A stretch of 64,000 bases of DNA, taken from positions 1-64,000 of the forward strand of contig NZ_JABWGO010000005.1 in assembly GCF_013363995.1 (NCBI RefSeq), given 5' to 3'. The notes under the pieces were generated by a model that did not search any database, was not told where the DNA came from, and saw nothing but the letters and a program-made list of their open reading frames with translations. Below, piece after piece: positions 26,518 to 35,332 of this stretch (its first letter is position 1; each line of letters begins with the position of its first letter). A program made the translations under genes and the position numbers. This DNA comes from Nonomuraea rhodomycinica (lineage in GTDB: Bacteria > Actinomycetota > Actinomycetes > Streptosporangiales > Streptosporangiaceae).

Positions 26518-26531
26518 CGGGATCGGCTGTT

Positions 26532-28322
26532 TCAGTTTGGGTCGGGGTGGGTGACGCGGCAGCTCGCGTCGCCGGGGCCCAGGATGTTGGCCAGCACCGG
26601 GTTGCCGTTCTCGCCGAACCTCGCCTGGACGAACACCACGGGGTGCGCCGCGCCCGTGCGGCGGAGGTATTCGAGGCCCCGGTAGCAGAGGGTCAGGGCG
26701 GTGGCGGAGTTGGCGGCCGACTCGGGCAGGTCCGTGTAGATGCGGAGATAGCCGCCGATGGTGCGGATGTCCGTCAGGTGGTGCGCCGCGTCGTCCCCGG
26801 AGCCCCATCGGGCGCGGAAGTACTCGGTCGCGCTCTGAGCGGTCGTCGCGGTGCCGCCCGGCTCGGCTGCCGCGGCGGCGCTGCGGGCCCCTCCGTCCGG
26901 GGGTGTGGCGGCGGACGGCCGGGTCGCCGGTGTCCTGGCGGCCGAGGGGGAGGCCGGACGGGGCGCCGAACGAGAGGTGGAGGTGGCCGCCGGGCGGGCG
27001 AGGGCGCCGGCCGCCGGGTCCGCCGGGTCCGCCGTGGAGCCGCCCGCCGGGTCCGCCCGGTCCGCCGTGGAGCCGGTCGCCGGGTCGGCGGCGGGCCGGT
27101 CGGATGCGCCATGCCCCCGCGGGGCCGCGGGAGGGGGCGCCATGTAGGCGGTCGAACGGGCCTCGGGTCGCGCGAGCCCGCCGTCGCCCGGCGTCGCGCC
27201 GTACGGGCCATAGCCGGGCGTCGCGTCGCGCGGACCGTAGCCCGGCGTGGCGCCATGCGGGCCGTAGCCGGGGGTCGCCCCGTGCGGGGCGTCGCCCGTC
27301 TCCGGGCTCAGGGCTCGGGCCGCGGTACGGCTCACGCCGGGCGCGGCCCCTCGGTCACCGTCGCCCCTGCCGCCCTCCCCGGCCGTGGCGAGGACGCCGT
27401 CGAGAGGCCCGCCGCCGAGCAGGGTCACCCCGCCCGCCAGCACCACCGAACCGGCCGACACCCACACCAGCCACGCCCTGCGCGCCACGCCCCGCCGCCC
27501 TCGCGCCCCGGCCGGCCGCGCGTGCCCGCCCTCACTCCCAACCCCACGCCCTGACCGGAGGCCGCCCTCACTCCCAGCCCCACGCCCTGACCGGAGCCCG
27601 CCCTCACTCGCGCGTCCGCCGTCTGCCGCGTGCGCGCCCTCACCGGCGCGCCACCGTGCCCACCCCGGCCTCTCGCGCCGCTGACCGCCGCGCTGACCGG
27701 CCCGACGGCTGACCCGCCGTGCGACACGGCGGGCGATCCGGCCAGTCGCACGCCTCTCATGACGCCCAGCCTGATCGTGCCGCCCGGCCTGGTCGCGTGG
27801 CGCGGCCTGGTCGTGTCGCCCAGCCTCGTCGTGTAGCCCGGCCTGGTCGCGTGGCCCGGCCTCGTCGTGCCCCCCAGCCCGGCCATGTCTCTCAGCCTGG
27901 TCGCGCCGTCTGGCCTGGTCGGGCGGCGCGGCCTGGTCGCGTGGCCCGGCCTCGTCGCGTCCCCCAGCCTGGTCGCGTGGCCCGGCCTCGTCGCGTCCCC
28001 CAGCCTGGTCGCGTGGCCCGGCCTCGTCGTGCCCCCCAGCCTGGCCATGTCGCCCATCCTGGTCATGTCGCCCGGTCTCGTCGAACGGGTGCCGGGACGG
28101 CACGGTCGCCGCGTCCCCCTCCGAGCCGGGCGCACCGCCCGCTCCGGGCCACCCCTCCCCCGCCGCGCCCGCTCCGCGCCCCCACCCCACGACGAGGCGG
28201 TCCCACGCCCTGGCCACCGCCTCATCGTCGCCGTACGGAAGGTCCTCGGGCAACAGCCCCGGCGGGAGCTCCTCCCACGGACCGTCACCGTACGGATGCC
28301 TTCCGTGCCTGCCCCAGCCCAT
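26532..28322 (-). CDS. Large repetitive single-pass membrane protein
   Basis: 596 residues from ATG 28322 (TTG at 28328 is possible). Residues 85-200 are degenerate 7- to 12-residue repeats of DEAGPRDQAGGR and RHDQAG type, highly charged. Then basic repeats (ARRVARRVSRRAG; EGGLRSGRGAGS), one membrane helix near residue 285 (AWLVWVSAGSVVLAGGVTL), a run of PGYGPHGAT repeats, a Pro/Ala/Ser linker with ADPA repeats, and a conserved-looking C-terminal domain of about 95 residues (EYFRARWGSGDDAAHHLTDI through ANILGPGDASCRVTHPDPN). The orientation suggests a cytosolic repeat domain and an outside sensor or binding domain. No known family recognised. Confidence 0.75.
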   Translation of the reverse strand: MGWGRHGRHPYGDGPWEELPPGLLPEDLPYGDDEAVARAWDRLVVGWGRGAGAAGEGWPGAGGAPGSEGDAATVPSRHPFDETGRHDQDGRHGQAGGHDEAGPRDQAGGRDEAGPRDQAGGRDEAGPRDQAAPPDQARRRDQAERHGRAGGHDEAGPRDQAGLHDEAGRHDQAAPRDQAGRHDQAGRHERRATGRIARRVARRVSRRAGQRGGQRRERPGWARWRAGEGAHAADGGRASEGGLRSGRGAGSEGGLRSGRGVGSEGGHARPAGARGRRGVARRAWLVWVSAGSVVLAGGVTLLGGGPLDGVLATAGEGGRGDGDRGAAPGVSRTAARALSPETGDAPHGATPGYGPHGATPGYGPRDATPGYGPYGATPGDGGLARPEARSTAYMAPPPAAPRGHGASDRPAADPATGSTADRADPAGGSTADPADPAAGALARPAATSTSRSAPRPASPSAARTPATRPSAATPPDGGARSAAAAAEPGGTATTAQSATEYFRARWGSGDDAAHHLTDIRTIGGYLRIYTDLPESAANSATALTLCYRGLEYLRRTGAAHPVVFVQARFGENGNPVLANILGPGDASCRVTHPDPN

Positions 28323-28422
28323 GGTCAAGGCGCCCCCCTGGAACGTGACAACCCACCGTCAGCCCCGAGTCTGACAAAGCAGGTAGATCAATGCAGGGGG
28401 ATCGCCAACTTCCCCTTGACCG

Positions 28423-29124
28423 TTACGGCAGCGCGGCGACCAGCTCGCTGATCGGCTTGCGGGCGCCGGTGTAGAACGGGATCTCCAGGCGGGTGTGCCG
28501 CCGGGCCTGGGCGGCGCGCAGCTCGCGCATGAGGTCGACGATGCGGTGCAGCTCGTCGGCCTCGAAGGCGAGCATCCACTCGTAGTCGTTGAGCGCGAAG
28601 CAGGCGACCGTGTTGGCCCGCACGTCGGGGTAGCCGCGGGCCATCTGCCCGTGCTCGGCCAGCATGGCCCGCCGCTCGGAGTCCTCCAGCAGGTACCACT
28701 CCAGGGAGCGGACGAACGGGTAGACGCTCACGTACGCCCGGGGCTGCTCCTCGGCGAGGAACGCGGGGATGTGCGACTTGTTGAACTCGGCCGGACGGTG
28801 CAGCGCCATGGCCGACCAGACCGGCTCGCTGTGGCGGCCGAGCTCGGTGCGGCGGAAGCGGGAGTAGACGTCCTGCAGGTCCTCGGGGGTGGGGGCGTGC
28901 CACCAGAACATGTAGTCGGCGTCGGCGCGGAACCCGGCCACGTCGTAGACGCCGCGGGTGACCACGTCCTTCAGCGCAGCCTGCTCCAGCAGTTCGCCGA
29001 CCTCCGCGCCGATGCCCTCGCGGTCGGCGGGCAGGGGCCCGGACGCCTTGAAGACGGACCACATCGTGTAGCGGATCACCTGGTTGAGATCGCGGGCCTT
29101 GAGCCGCGGTGCGCCCTCTGTCAT
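28423..29124 (-). CDS. hemQ: Coproheme decarboxylase, chlorite dismutase family
   Basis: 233 residues with the fold of HemQ: N-terminal LNQVIRYTMWSVFK, central GVYDVAGFRADADYMFWWHA, and NKSHIPAFLAEEQPRAYVSVYPFVRS where the haem-ligand histidine and catalytic tyrosine lie. In actinobacteria it converts coproheme to protoheme with hydrogen peroxide, the last step of the coproporphyrin-dependent pathway. ATG 29124 follows the hemG stop by four bases, so the two form an operon. Confidence 0.93.
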   Translation of the reverse strand: MTEGAPRLKARDLNQVIRYTMWSVFKASGPLPADREGIGAEVGELLEQAALKDVVTRGVYDVAGFRADADYMFWWHAPTPEDLQDVYSRFRRTELGRHSEPVWSAMALHRPAEFNKSHIPAFLAEEQPRAYVSVYPFVRSLEWYLLEDSERRAMLAEHGQMARGYPDVRANTVACFALNDYEWMLAFEADELHRIVDLMRELRAAQARRHTRLEIPFYTGARKPISELVAALP

Positions 29125-29128
29125 GCCC

Positions 29129-30535
29129 CTATTCTCCCCGCAGGGACAGGTGGTCCAGAATCCGGGCGGCGGCCGTGCGGGCCGTGGCCACGCAGGCCGG
29201 GACGCCGAGACCGTCGTAGGCGGCCCCGCACACCGCGAGCCCGGGCTGCACGGCGACGGCGGCGCGGACGCGGGCGACCCGGTCGAGGTGGCCCACGTTG
29301 TACTGGGGCAGGGAGCCGCCCCAGCGGGTGACCCGGGTGTCGAGGGGAAGCCCGCGCACGCCCATGACCTCGGCCATCTCGGCCATGGCGAGCGCGACCA
29401 GCTCGGTGTCGTCGCGCTGGAGCAGGTGCTCCTCGCCGACGCGGCCGATGGAGCAGCGCAGCAGCACGAGGCCGTCACCGGCCAGGTGGGGCCACTTGAC
29501 GGAGCTGAACGTGACGGCCTTGACCGGCCTGCCCTCGACGGGCGGCACCAGGTAGCCGCTCCGGCCGGGCGGCTCGGGGAACGCCTCGGCGGCGTAGGCG
29601 AGCGTGACGATGGCCATGCTGGCGTACTCGATGCGCGACAGCTCGGCCGCCGCCTTGGGCACCTCGGTCTTGAGCAGGCGGGCGGCAGCGGTGGCGGGCG
29701 TGGCGACGATCACGGCGTCGGCCTCGACCACCTCGGGCCGCGGCACGGGGCCGGTCACCAGCCGCCAGCCCTCGGCGGTGCGGTGCAGCTCGCGCACGGT
29801 CACGCCGGTGCGGATCTCCGCCTCCGACGCCTTGGCGACCGCCTCGGGCAGGCTGCCGAGGCCGCCGCGCAGGGTGGCGAACACGGGCCCGCCGGCGCTG
29901 GGCGCCTCCTCGACGATCTGCCGGGCGGCGTTGAGCAGCGACCGCTCGGAACGGGCGGCGGCGGCCACCCGGGGCATGGTCGCCTCCAGCGACAGCCGGT
30001 CGGAGCGGCCCGCGTAGACGCCGCCGAGCAGCGGCTCGACGAGCCGGTCGAGCACCTCGCCGCCCATGCGGGCGCGGATGTAGGCGGCCACGGACACGTC
30101 GGTGCGGACGAGGGTGGGCGGCAGGATCTGGTCCATCGGCACCCGCAGCAGCCCGCCGGGCGAGACGATGCCGGACTTCGCCAGCTCGGTGAGGTCGGCG
30201 GGCACGCCCATGACCTGGGCCTTGGGCATGGTCCGCAGCGAGCCCCGGCTGAGCACGGCGGCCCGCGCCGAGCTGGGGCTGACCAGGTCGTCGCCGAGCC
30301 CCACCGCCTTGGCCAGCTCCGTGCCCTCGGGCCGCCGGGCCAGGACGGCCTCGGCTCCCGCGTCGACGCTGATCCCGGCGACCTCGGAGGCGTGCAGCTT
30401 GCCGCCGACGCGGGGGCCGCCTTCGAGGACCGTCACCCTGATGCGATCGCCGCCCGCCTGGCCAAGGTGCCAGGCCGCGGCCAGACCGGAGATCCCGCCG
30501 CCGACGACGACCACGTGCGCCCGATTCCGTTCCAC
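29129..30535 (-). CDS. hemG: Coproporphyrinogen/protoporphyrinogen oxidase, HemG/HemY (CgoX) type
   Basis: 468 residues. The FAD fold GGGISGLAAAWHLGQ near residue 12 and the C-terminal GVPACVATARTAA FAD motif flank a substrate domain; the pattern VEPLLGGVYAGRSDRLSL is typical of this family. With HemQ present, the likely reaction is oxidation of coproporphyrinogen III to coproporphyrin III. GTG 30535 has GGAGG one base away, an unusual spacing. A palindrome lies seven bases upstream of the start. Confidence 0.92.
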   Translation of the reverse strand: MERNRAHVVVVGGGISGLAAAWHLGQAGGDRIRVTVLEGGPRVGGKLHASEVAGISVDAGAEAVLARRPEGTELAKAVGLGDDLVSPSSARAAVLSRGSLRTMPKAQVMGVPADLTELAKSGIVSPGGLLRVPMDQILPPTLVRTDVSVAAYIRARMGGEVLDRLVEPLLGGVYAGRSDRLSLEATMPRVAAAARSERSLLNAARQIVEEAPSAGGPVFATLRGGLGSLPEAVAKASEAEIRTGVTVRELHRTAEGWRLVTGPVPRPEVVEADAVIVATPATAAARLLKTEVPKAAAELSRIEYASMAIVTLAYAAEAFPEPPGRSGYLVPPVEGRPVKAVTFSSVKWPHLAGDGLVLLRCSIGRVGEEHLLQRDDTELVALAMAEMAEVMGVRGLPLDTRVTRWGGSLPQYNVGHLDRVARVRAAVAVQPGLAVCGAAYDGLGVPACVATARTAAARILDHLSLRGE

Positions 30536-30541
30536 GCCTCC

Positions 30542-30555
30542 AGACGGTACCGTCT
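30542..30555. promoter_or_regulatory. Palindrome AGACGGTACCGTCT upstream of hemG
   Basis: A perfect 14-base palindrome ends seven bases before the GTG of hemG and overlaps its Shine-Dalgarno region, so a bound repressor or RNA fold could limit HemG/HemQ synthesis. The factor is unknown. Confidence 0.5.
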
Positions 30556-30670
30556 CCGCGGTCCGCCCGGCCGCCCGGGGCGCGGACCGATGCGGCCGGG
30601 CGCCGCCGGCTCCGGCCCGGTCGCCGGCTCCTGGGGAGGTTCGTCGCCGACGCGAGCACGTGACCGTACC

Positions 30671-30712
30671 GTGACGGATCCGATCAAACCCCTCCCGGAC
30701 GCGATCCGTCAC
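30671..30712 (+). promoter_or_regulatory. Ten-base inverted repeat just before the DUF4349 gene
   Basis: GTGACGGATC and GATCCGTCAC, separated by 22 bases, end six bases before ATG 30719. The spacing is longer than a typical operator; either paired sites or a leader stem that brackets the binding site. Confidence 0.5.
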
Positions 30713-30718
30713 AAGGGC

Positions 30719-31774
30719 ATGAGGAGATTCCAGTACGGCACGGCGCTGTCGGCCGCGTGCGCGGCCCTGTTGCTGACCGGCCTGACGGGCTGTGGCGGCG
30801 GCGGGACGGCGAGCACGCAGTCCCTCCAGGCCCCGGCGGACGCCCCGGCCGTGGCCGCGGACGGCGCCGCGAAGTCGAGTGTCCGGGCCAAGGCCCTGGA
30901 CGGGGCCCAGGAGGGGGCCCGCGACGAGGGCGGCCGGACGGCCGGCAAGAACATCGCCTCGGACGTCACAGTCACCGCCCAGGAGCGGCAGGTCGTCTAC
31001 GTCGCCAGGATGACGGTGCGGGCCAAGGAGGTCACGGCCGCCGTCCAGAAGGCCAAGCAGATCGTCACCGGCGCGGGCGGCTACCTGGCGAAGGAGCAGA
31101 CGAACGCGTCCGACGGCGGCGACGGCAGCGCCGAACTGGAGTTCAAGATCCCGCCGGCGCGGTACGCGGAGGTGCTGGCGAGCCTGGGCCGGGACCTCGG
31201 CAAGCAGCTCTCGCTCAACCAGGGCACCGAGGACGTCACCATGCAGGTGGCCGACGTCAACAGCCGCCTCAGGTCGGCCCAGCAGGCGCTGGACTCGCTG
31301 CGCACGCTGCTGAAGAAGGCGAACACGATCGGCCAGGTGCTGGAGGTGGAGCGGGAGATCGCGGCCCGCGAGGCGGACCTGGAGTCGCTGCAGGCGCAGC
31401 AGAAGGAGCTGGCGGCTCAGGTGAGCATGGCCACGCTCACGCTCGCCGTGGTCGGCCCGGTCACGGTGGTCGAGCCGCCGTCGGAGGACCCGCCGGGCTT
31501 CCTCGGCGGGCTGGCGACGGGCTGGCGGGCGCTGGTGTCGTTCGCGAAGGTGGCGCTCACCGTGCTGGGCGTGCTGCTGCCCTGGCTGCTGCTCGTGGCG
31601 CCGGTGGTCGCGCTGGTCGTCCTCCTGGCGCGCCGCGCCGGCCGCCGACGTGCCACCCCGCCCGCCCGGCCGGAAGGCGCCGCACCGTCCGCCCGGCCGG
31701 AGGACGCCGCCCCGTCCGCCCGGCCGGAGGACGCCGCACCGCCCGCGGGGCCCGAGGCGCCCGCGGAGTCGTGA
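30719..31774 (+). CDS. DUF4349 lipoprotein
   Basis: 351 residues. Lipobox LTGC puts the lipidated cysteine at residue 25; the DUF4349 core (residues 85-250) contains the YVARMTVRAKEV strand and a long coiled coil (VNSRLRSAQQALDSLRTLLKKA, then LEVEREIAAREADLESLQ); a membrane helix follows near residues 285-315 with a Pro/Ala-rich charged tail built from a repeated ARPEDAAPS unit. Located on the outer face of the membrane. Function of DUF4349 unknown. Divergent from hemG, convergent with hemE. Confidence 0.88.
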   Translation: MRRFQYGTALSAACAALLLTGLTGCGGGGTASTQSLQAPADAPAVAADGAAKSSVRAKALDGAQEGARDEGGRTAGKNIASDVTVTAQERQVVYVARMTVRAKEVTAAVQKAKQIVTGAGGYLAKEQTNASDGGDGSAELEFKIPPARYAEVLASLGRDLGKQLSLNQGTEDVTMQVADVNSRLRSAQQALDSLRTLLKKANTIGQVLEVEREIAAREADLESLQAQQKELAAQVSMATLTLAVVGPVTVVEPPSEDPPGFLGGLATGWRALVSFAKVALTVLGVLLPWLLLVAPVVALVVLLARRAGRRRATPPARPEGAAPSARPEDAAPSARPEDAAPPAGPEAPAES

Positions 31775-31781
31775 GCGCCGG

Positions 31782-32804
31782 TCAGGACTCGTGGACCAGG
31801 TCGGTCAGCCGCTTGAGCTGGTCGGGGTCGGTGGAGGGCAGCACGCCGTGCCCGAGGTTGAACACGTGCCCCTCGGCCTGCCGCCCCTCCCGCAGCACCT
31901 CGCGGGCCTTGCGCTCGACCGCCTCCCACGGGGCGAGCAGGATCGCCGGGTCGAGGTTGCCCTGCAGCGCCTTGCCGGGCCCGACCCGGCGGGCCGCCTC
32001 GTCGAGCGGCACCCGCCAGTCGACGCCGACCACGTCGGCGCCCGCCTCGCCGAGCAGGCCGAGCAGCTCGCCGGTGCCGACGCCGAAGTGGATGCGGGGC
32101 ACGCCGAGGTCGGCCAGGCCCTCGAAGATGCGGCGCGTGTAGGGCAGCACGTACTCGCGGTAGTCGGCGGGGGCGACGGCGCCCACCCAGGAGTCGAAGA
32201 GCTGGACGGCCGAGGCGCCCGCCTCGACCTGGAGGCGCAGGTGGGCGAGGACGATGCCGGCCAGGCGGTCCATCAGCGCGTGCCACAGGCGCGGCTCGCC
32301 GTACATCATGGCCTTGGTGTGGTCGTGGTGGCGGGACGGGCCGCCCTCGATGAGGTAGGAGCCGAGCGTGAACGGCGCGCCGGCGAAGCCGATGAGCGGC
32401 GTGCCGCCGAGCTCGCCGGTCAGCGCCCGGATCGCCTCGGTGACGTAGGGGACGTCGTCGGGCTCCAGCGGGCGCAGCGCGCCGAGGCCCGCCTCGTCGC
32501 GGATCGGCTGGGCGACGACCGGCCCGACGCCGGGCTTGATGTCGAGGTCGACGCCGATGGCCTTGAGCGGCACGACGATGTCGCTGTAGAAGACGGCCGC
32601 GTCGACGCCGTAGCGGCGGACCGGCTGCATGGTGATCTCGACGACGAGGTCGGGCGTGGCGCACGCCTGGAGCATCGGCACGCCCCCGCGGACCTTGTGG
32701 TATTCGGGCAGCGACCGGCCGGCCTGCCGCATGAACCACACCGGGGTGTGCGGGACGGGCTGGCGGCGGCAGGCGCGCAGGAACGCTGAGTCGGCGAGAT
32801 TCAC
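31782..32804 (-). CDS. hemE: Uroporphyrinogen decarboxylase
   Basis: 340 residues. The conserved FMRQAGRSLPEY near residue 25 and GFAGAPFTLGSYLIEGG, both substrate-pocket motifs, are intact. It makes coproporphyrinogen III from uroporphyrinogen III, feeding HemG and HemQ next to it. GTG 32804 directly abuts GGAGG; an ATG at 32867 in frame would add 21 residues, so the start is uncertain. hemG/hemQ are separated from hemE by the oppositely oriented DUF4349 gene. Confidence 0.93.
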   Translation of the reverse strand: MNLADSAFLRACRRQPVPHTPVWFMRQAGRSLPEYHKVRGGVPMLQACATPDLVVEITMQPVRRYGVDAAVFYSDIVVPLKAIGVDLDIKPGVGPVVAQPIRDEAGLGALRPLEPDDVPYVTEAIRALTGELGGTPLIGFAGAPFTLGSYLIEGGPSRHHDHTKAMMYGEPRLWHALMDRLAGIVLAHLRLQVEAGASAVQLFDSWVGAVAPADYREYVLPYTRRIFEGLADLGVPRIHFGVGTGELLGLLGEAGADVVGVDWRVPLDEAARRVGPGKALQGNLDPAILLAPWEAVERKAREVLREGRQAEGHVFNLGHGVLPSTDPDQLKRLTDLVHES

Positions 32805-33327
32805 CCTCCAAGGGTGCCACGGCCTCGGGCCGGTCCCCGCATCGGCATGAGCTGTCGGAAAAGTATGCATTGAACACCCCAAATCATGATCGAATAGTCA
32901 GATGGAGGTTTACCGGCCGACCGGGCCCTGGCCGCTCACGCGGGTCGAACACACCCCATGGGCGACCAGAATGCCGGTCTTGACTGGACCAAATGTTCGC
33001 CAAGCGACCGCGCGGCACCGATTCAGCATCCACTTTCGGGACACGCCGAGCGCGTTGCGGGGAATTGTCGGTCAGGCGTGCCAACGTCGGAGCCACGATC
33101 CGAAGAAAGGCCCCGTTGCGATGACAGGTGCGATGACCGGCGCCGCCGCAGGCGCCGTCCCCAGTGCCGTCCCCCATGCCACGCCCCGGCCTGTGACCGG
33201 CGCCGCCGCCGGGTCGTGGCGCACCCCGTCCGCGTCCGCCCGCCAGCGGGTTGCGGCAGCGGGTTGAGCAGGCACGATGAGCACCCCCGTGGTCCCGTTC
33301 CCCCAGGCCCCGGCCTACGCTGCGACC
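32805..33327. other. Divergent intergenic region upstream of hemE and DUF3000
   Basis: 523 bases without a convincing gene. An AT-richer stretch (about 32845-32900) likely holds the hemE promoter. The open frame from 33121 encodes a 48-residue Ala/Gly/Pro peptide with TGAAAGAVP-type repeats and a weak, distant start signal, so I do not call it a gene. Direct repeats of TGACCGGCGCCGCCGC occur at about 33132 and 33194. Confidence 0.5.
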
Positions 33328-33924
33328 ATGACCTCGAGTGACCGGCCGCCGGCTCCCCCGGCGTTCAGGCGCGCGGCCGAGAGCCTGCGCCAGGTCGAGG
33401 TCAGGCCGGAGATCGAGCTGGAGGACCTGCCCGCGCCCCAGCGGCTGGCGCCCTGGTCCGCCGCCGTCGGCGCGTCGGTCTACCGCGACGACGACGAGCT
33501 GGCCGTGGGCCGGCTGATCCTGCTCTACGACCCCGACGGGCAGCGCGGCTGGGACGGCCCGTTCCGGCTGGTGGCCTACGTGCGCGCCGACATGGAGCCG
33601 GAGATCACCTCCGACCCGTTGCTCGGCCCGGTGGCGTGGAGCTGGCTGACCGAGGCCCTGGACGCCCATCACGCCGACTACTCGGCGGCCGGCGGTACGG
33701 TGACAAGAGCAGTGTCCGAGGGGTTCGGCAACAAGGCCGATGATCCGGTCACCACCGAGCTGGAGCTGCGGGCCTCCTGGTCCCCCACCCAGGAAGACCT
33801 CTCCGGCCACGTGGCCGCCTGGTGCGACCTCATGTGCGTGGCCGCGGGGATCCCGCCGCTCCCGCCCGATGTGGCGCCCCTCCCCCGCAGGCGCGAAGAT
33901 CCGGAGAGTGACCGTACGAAGTGA
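33328..33924 (+). CDS. DUF3000 family protein
   Basis: 198 residues. The conserved block RPEIELEDLPAPQRLAPWS and LVAYVRADMEPEITSDPLL, with WSWLTEALDAHHADYSAAGGTV, defines the DUF3000 family of actinobacteria, function unknown. ATG 33328 is preceded by TACGCT at six bases, a leaderless layout; an in-frame ATG at 33277 is less likely. The hemE, DUF3000, RNase D order is widespread in actinobacteria. Confidence 0.9.
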   Translation: MTSSDRPPAPPAFRRAAESLRQVEVRPEIELEDLPAPQRLAPWSAAVGASVYRDDDELAVGRLILLYDPDGQRGWDGPFRLVAYVRADMEPEITSDPLLGPVAWSWLTEALDAHHADYSAAGGTVTRAVSEGFGNKADDPVTTELELRASWSPTQEDLSGHVAAWCDLMCVAAGIPPLPPDVAPLPRRREDPESDRTK

Positions 33925-33969
33925 GGGCACCAGTCGACACGTCATCCGCGTCATGAGAGCGGTGAACTC

Positions 33970-35235
33970 ATGACAGAAGAAAGAACCGTGGACAGCGGCG
34001 GCCTCGCCACCGGCGCGGAGCGCCCGGTCGTGCCGCTGCTGGAGCCGCGCGAGGGCATACCGCCGGTCGTGTCGGACGCGTCCGCGCTGGCCGAGGTGGT
34101 CGCGGCGGTCGCGCGCGGCAGCGGGCCGGTGGCCGTCGACGCCGAGCGCGCCTCCGGCTACCGCTACGGCAACCGCGCCTACCTGGTGCAGCTGCGCCGG
34201 GCCGGGGCGGGCACCGCGCTGATCGACCCGATCGCCTGCCCCGACCTGTCGGGCCTGGACGAGGCCGTGGCGGACGCCGAGGTCGTGCTGCACGCCGCAT
34301 CGCAGGACCTGCCGTGCCTGCTGGAGGTCGGGTTCCGGCCGCGGGCGCTGTTCGACACCGAGCTGGCCGGCCGGCTGCTCGGCTACGAGCGGGTGGGGCT
34401 CGGCACGATGGTGGAGATGGTGCTGGGGCTGCGGCTGGAGAAGGGCCACTCGGCCGCCGACTGGTCGACCAGGCCGCTGCCGGAGGACTGGCTGCGCTAC
34501 GCCGCGCTCGACGTGGAGGTCCTCGTCGAGCTGCGTGACCGGTTGCACGCCGAGCTGGAGGAGGCGGGCAAGCTGGAGTGGGCGCGCGAGGAGTTCGCCG
34601 CCGTGCTGCGCACGCCGCCCGCCGTCCCACGTTCCGATCCGTGGCGGCGCACGTCCGGCATCCACAAGGTGCGCAACGTGCGCGCGCTGGCGATCGTGCG
34701 CGAGCTGTGGACGATGCGCGACCGGATCGCCCGCGAGAACGACCTGGCGCCCGGCCGGGTGCTGCCCGACTCGGCGATCGTGGCCGCCGCCCTCGACGTG
34801 CCGCGTACGAAGAAGGCGCTGACGGAGATCGCGCCGTTCACCGGCCGCAGCGCCCGCCGCTACATGAGCGAGTGGCTGAGCGCGGTCAGCCGGGCGCGGG
34901 CGCTGCCCGACGGGCAGCTCCCGCAGCCGAGCACGCCGGGCGACGGCCCGCCGCCGGCCAACCGCTGGCCCGACCGCGACCCGGCCGCCGCCAAGCGGCT
35001 GGCCGCGGCCCGCGCCGTGGTCGCCGCGCTGGCCGACGAGCACCGCATGCCGACGGAGAACCTCCTGCAGCCCGACGCGGTCCGCCGGCTCACCTGGGAG
35101 CCGCCGAAGCAGATCACCGAGGAGAGCGTGGCCGAGCGGCTGCGCGAGCTCGGCGCCCGCGAGTGGCAGCTCTCCCTCACCGCCCGGCCGCTGGCCCGGT
35201 CCCTGGCCCGGCTGGAGACCAAGGGCGAGCTCTAA
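33970..35235 (+). CDS. rnd: HRDC-domain ribonuclease D
   Basis: 421 residues. The DEDD exonuclease acids lie in VAVDAERASG, HAASQDLPCL and YAALDVEVL; a first HRDC-type helical domain begins near residue 225 (ALAIVRELWTMRDRIARENDLAPGRVLPD) and a second helical region follows from about residue 340. It trims 3' ends of structured RNAs such as tRNA. Follows DUF3000 by 45 bases, same direction. Confidence 0.93.
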   Translation: MTEERTVDSGGLATGAERPVVPLLEPREGIPPVVSDASALAEVVAAVARGSGPVAVDAERASGYRYGNRAYLVQLRRAGAGTALIDPIACPDLSGLDEAVADAEVVLHAASQDLPCLLEVGFRPRALFDTELAGRLLGYERVGLGTMVEMVLGLRLEKGHSAADWSTRPLPEDWLRYAALDVEVLVELRDRLHAELEEAGKLEWAREEFAAVLRTPPAVPRSDPWRRTSGIHKVRNVRALAIVRELWTMRDRIARENDLAPGRVLPDSAIVAAALDVPRTKKALTEIAPFTGRSARRYMSEWLSAVSRARALPDGQLPQPSTPGDGPPPANRWPDRDPAAAKRLAAARAVVAALADEHRMPTENLLQPDAVRRLTWEPPKQITEESVAERLRELGAREWQLSLTARPLARSLARLETKGEL

Positions 35236-35271
35236 CACCGGGACAGCTCCAACACCGGCCGCCGACGGCAC

Positions 35272-35319
35272 TTGACGCCTCCGGCGGCTCGGCCTTACCG
35301 TTCGGGAAAGCGCTTTCCC
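35272..35319 (+). promoter_or_regulatory. Promoter with perfect LacI-type operator GGGAAAGCGCTTTCCC
   Basis: TTGACG (35272-35277) and TTACCG/TACCGT (from 35295/35296) form a promoter with a 17-18-base spacer. The 16-base perfect palindrome at 35304-35319 covers the transcription start. It matches the common LacI-family operator core, so a sugar-responsive repressor is expected. The LacI gene at 50854 is the only one in the window. Confidence 0.8.
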
Positions 35320-35332
35320 CGAAAGGATCCCC

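Noticed and set aside
33121..33267. 48-residue Ala/Gly/Pro peptide upstream of DUF3000
   Set aside because: Low complexity, internal DNA repeats and a distant, weak binding site; coding not supported.
35272..35319. Claim that the LacI at 50.9 kb certainly controls the sugar operon
   Set aside because: Operator halves agree only partly, and actinomycetes have many LacI proteins; stated as candidate only.
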